DNA of 8,617 bases from positions 1-8,617 of the forward strand of contig SLCJ01000399.1 of assembly GCA_007125835.1 (NCBI GenBank), in the 5' to 3' direction. Position 1 is the stretch's first letter. Every line of letters starts with the position of its first letter. This document shows, piece by piece, positions 7,533-8,617 of the stretch. The notes beneath the pieces are model-generated. The model ran no database searches. It was not told the DNA's origin and was given only the letters and a program-made list of their open reading frames with translations. The position numbers were made by a program, and so were the translations under genes. Source of the stretch: Verrucomicrobiales bacterium (lineage in GTDB: Bacteria; Verrucomicrobiota; Verrucomicrobiia; Verrucomicrobiales; SLCJ01).

Positions 7533-8617
7533 GGCAGGAATGACCACTCATCATGGTCCACTCTCCAACGAATACGAGTTTCGCCATCGATGTTTGTCAG
7601 GGCAATCACCCCGGTGAGAATTTCTTCTCCGGCAGGCAGGTGGGAAAACCAAAAAGTGAGCCTGCGGGCCTCGGTCGGATGCACGCGCGCGGCCCCCTCC
7701 ACCTCCGGCTCGGCATGCGCCGCCATCCGCACAAACTCCCCCGGCGAGGCCCCCGCGAATCCACCGGCCTCGCTCACGTCGATCTCCAGCTTCCAACCCC
7801 GGTCACCTGTGCCATCCCGCCCCTTGAATCGCGGCGGCAGATCTCCGTCGCCGCGATTGCCCAACCGCAACCGCCCATCGTCCTGCCGGATCAGCTCCAG
7901 TTCCGGATCGCCCCCTCGGACGATCTGGGACACCGACCACGCATCCGGCCCACCGCGCCCTGGCAACCGGAACCAGCACACACCGCGCGCGCCCGCCGCA
8001 ACCGCCTGCCCCTGCAAATCCCTCAATACTCCCAGGTCCGGACGCCGCACCACCACCCGGTCACCCGCTGCAATCTCCACCCCGGCCAGGCTCCCCGACC
8101 TCTCAACCCTAAGTGCCAGCACGCCCGGCGCAGGCACCGCATCCTCGTCCACCCGCAAGTCGGGGTGGAAGACCAATTCATCCCATTGCCAGGATCGGAG
8201 GTGTCCGCGCAAGCCACCTTCCTCTCCGAACACTGAAACCCGCGCGAAATTCGGCAGACCGGCCACCCAGGGCACCGGACACGCCGCCCATTTTCTGATC
8301 CATCGCCCGTGCACTGCGGCATCGGCAAAAGGAAGCCAACGCCCTGACCTCACATCCTCCGCCCGATCCGCATCGAGATCGTAGAACATGGGAAACAGCG
8401 CGTCCACCTCGGCCGCCAGCGCCGCCAAGCCCTCCGCATCGATCCACCCCGCCAACGCCGTGACCGAAACCCGCTGCTCCGGAGCCCACTCCCACACACG
8501 CCCCCGCACCTGTCTGACAAAGCCCGCGTATTCCTCAAGCAATCGCGTGGGGCAATCGAAATCAAACTGCACCTCGGGAAACCCACGCCAAGCTGCCAGA
8601 CCATCCCCATCGGAGCC
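7529..8617 (-). CDS. DUF3142 domain protein (5' end beyond window)
   Basis: The frame is open to the right edge, giving 362 residues with the N-terminus missing. The GTG at 8572 lies inside the motif VQFDFDCP and has fifteen in-frame sense codons before it, so it is an internal valine and not the start. Features that recall DUF3142 are VQFDFDCP (16-23), a helix leading to VSVTALAGW (50-58), DALFPMFYDL (72-81), VAGLPNFARVSVF (118-130) and GVCWFRLPG (212-220) followed by AWSVSQIV (226-233). The alternating strand-helix pattern with conserved acidic residues resembles TIM-barrel glycosidase-like proteins, but no activity is established and I claim none. The last 130 residues look strand-rich (LTFWFSHLPAGEEILTGVIA, ETRIRWRVDH) and may be a separate beta-sandwich. 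Any signal peptide would be outside the window. It overlaps the helical-repeat gene by four bases, so the two probably act together. The family call is from memory of its motifs. Confidence 0.85.
   Translation of the reverse strand, partial: GSDGDGLAAWRGFPEVQFDFDCPTRLLEEYAGFVRQVRGRVWEWAPEQRVSVTALAGWIDAEGLAALAAEVDALFPMFYDLDADRAEDVRSGRWLPFADAAVHGRWIRKWAACPVPWVAGLPNFARVSVFGEEGGLRGHLRSWQWDELVFHPDLRVDEDAVPAPGVLALRVERSGSLAGVEIAAGDRVVVRRPDLGVLRDLQGQAVAAGARGVCWFRLPGRGGPDAWSVSQIVRGGDPELELIRQDDGRLRLGNRGDGDLPPRFKGRDGTGDRGWKLEIDVSEAGGFAGASPGEFVRMAAHAEPEVEGAARVHPTEARRLTFWFSHLPAGEEILTGVIALTNIDGETRIRWRVDHDEWSFLP

Noticed and set aside
7547..7549. Extended start region of the helical-repeat gene including a further upstream codon
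   Set aside because: The GTG at 7547 adds MVIPA ahead of the signal peptide without a ribosome binding site; the ATG at 7532 fits both the signal peptide and the stop-start overlap better.
7590..8384. 264-codon plus-strand open frame
   Set aside because: Antisense to the DUF3142 gene; Ser/Pro/Arg-rich translation without motifs.
1..8617. CRISPR arrays, tRNA or rRNA genes, insertion sequences, diversity-generating or toxin-antitoxin systems
   Set aside because: I saw no regularly spaced direct repeats, cloverleaf patterns, transposase or reverse transcriptase motifs, or terminal inverted repeats anywhere in the window.

Overview
The window holds four protein genes, all on the minus strand, in two pairs separated by one 255-base gap. 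Base composition is GC-rich. The gene content points to a member of the Planctomycetota-Verrucomicrobiota group. The PSCyt1/DUF1549/DUF1553 c-type cytochrome-like protein followed by a Tat-exported DUF1501 protein is a hallmark pair of those phyla. I lean towards Verrucomicrobiota, but nothing in the sequence settles the phylum.

Reading in the direction of transcription (right to left), the first pair is a DUF3142 protein, whose 5' end lies beyond the right edge, and a large secreted helical-repeat protein of 1131 residues that carries an ACGPFF motif just after its signal peptide. Their stop and start codons overlap as ATGA, so they are very probably translationally coupled. I know of no firm function for either.

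Next comes the gap (3882-4136). It contains a degenerate 8-base tandem repeat, an AT-richer stretch near the downstream gene that probably holds its promoter, and no convincing terminator.

The second pair is a 1041-residue exported protein (haem-binding PSCyt1 domain, DUF1549 with a second CxxCH, an embedded LamG-like lectin fold, DUF1553) and, 60 bases on, a DUF1501 protein with a twin-arginine signal, cut by the left edge. Families of this kind are usually placed in the periplasm of polysaccharide-degrading Planctomycetota and Verrucomicrobiota, but their biochemical role is not established.

All four products look exported or extracytoplasmic, as far as their ends are visible. There are no RNA genes, mobile elements, CRISPR arrays or signs of recent transfer. 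The window is mostly poorly characterised but conserved families. The most interesting points are the coupled DUF3142/helical-repeat pair, the layout of the cytochrome-lectin fusion, and the intergenic octamer repeat.
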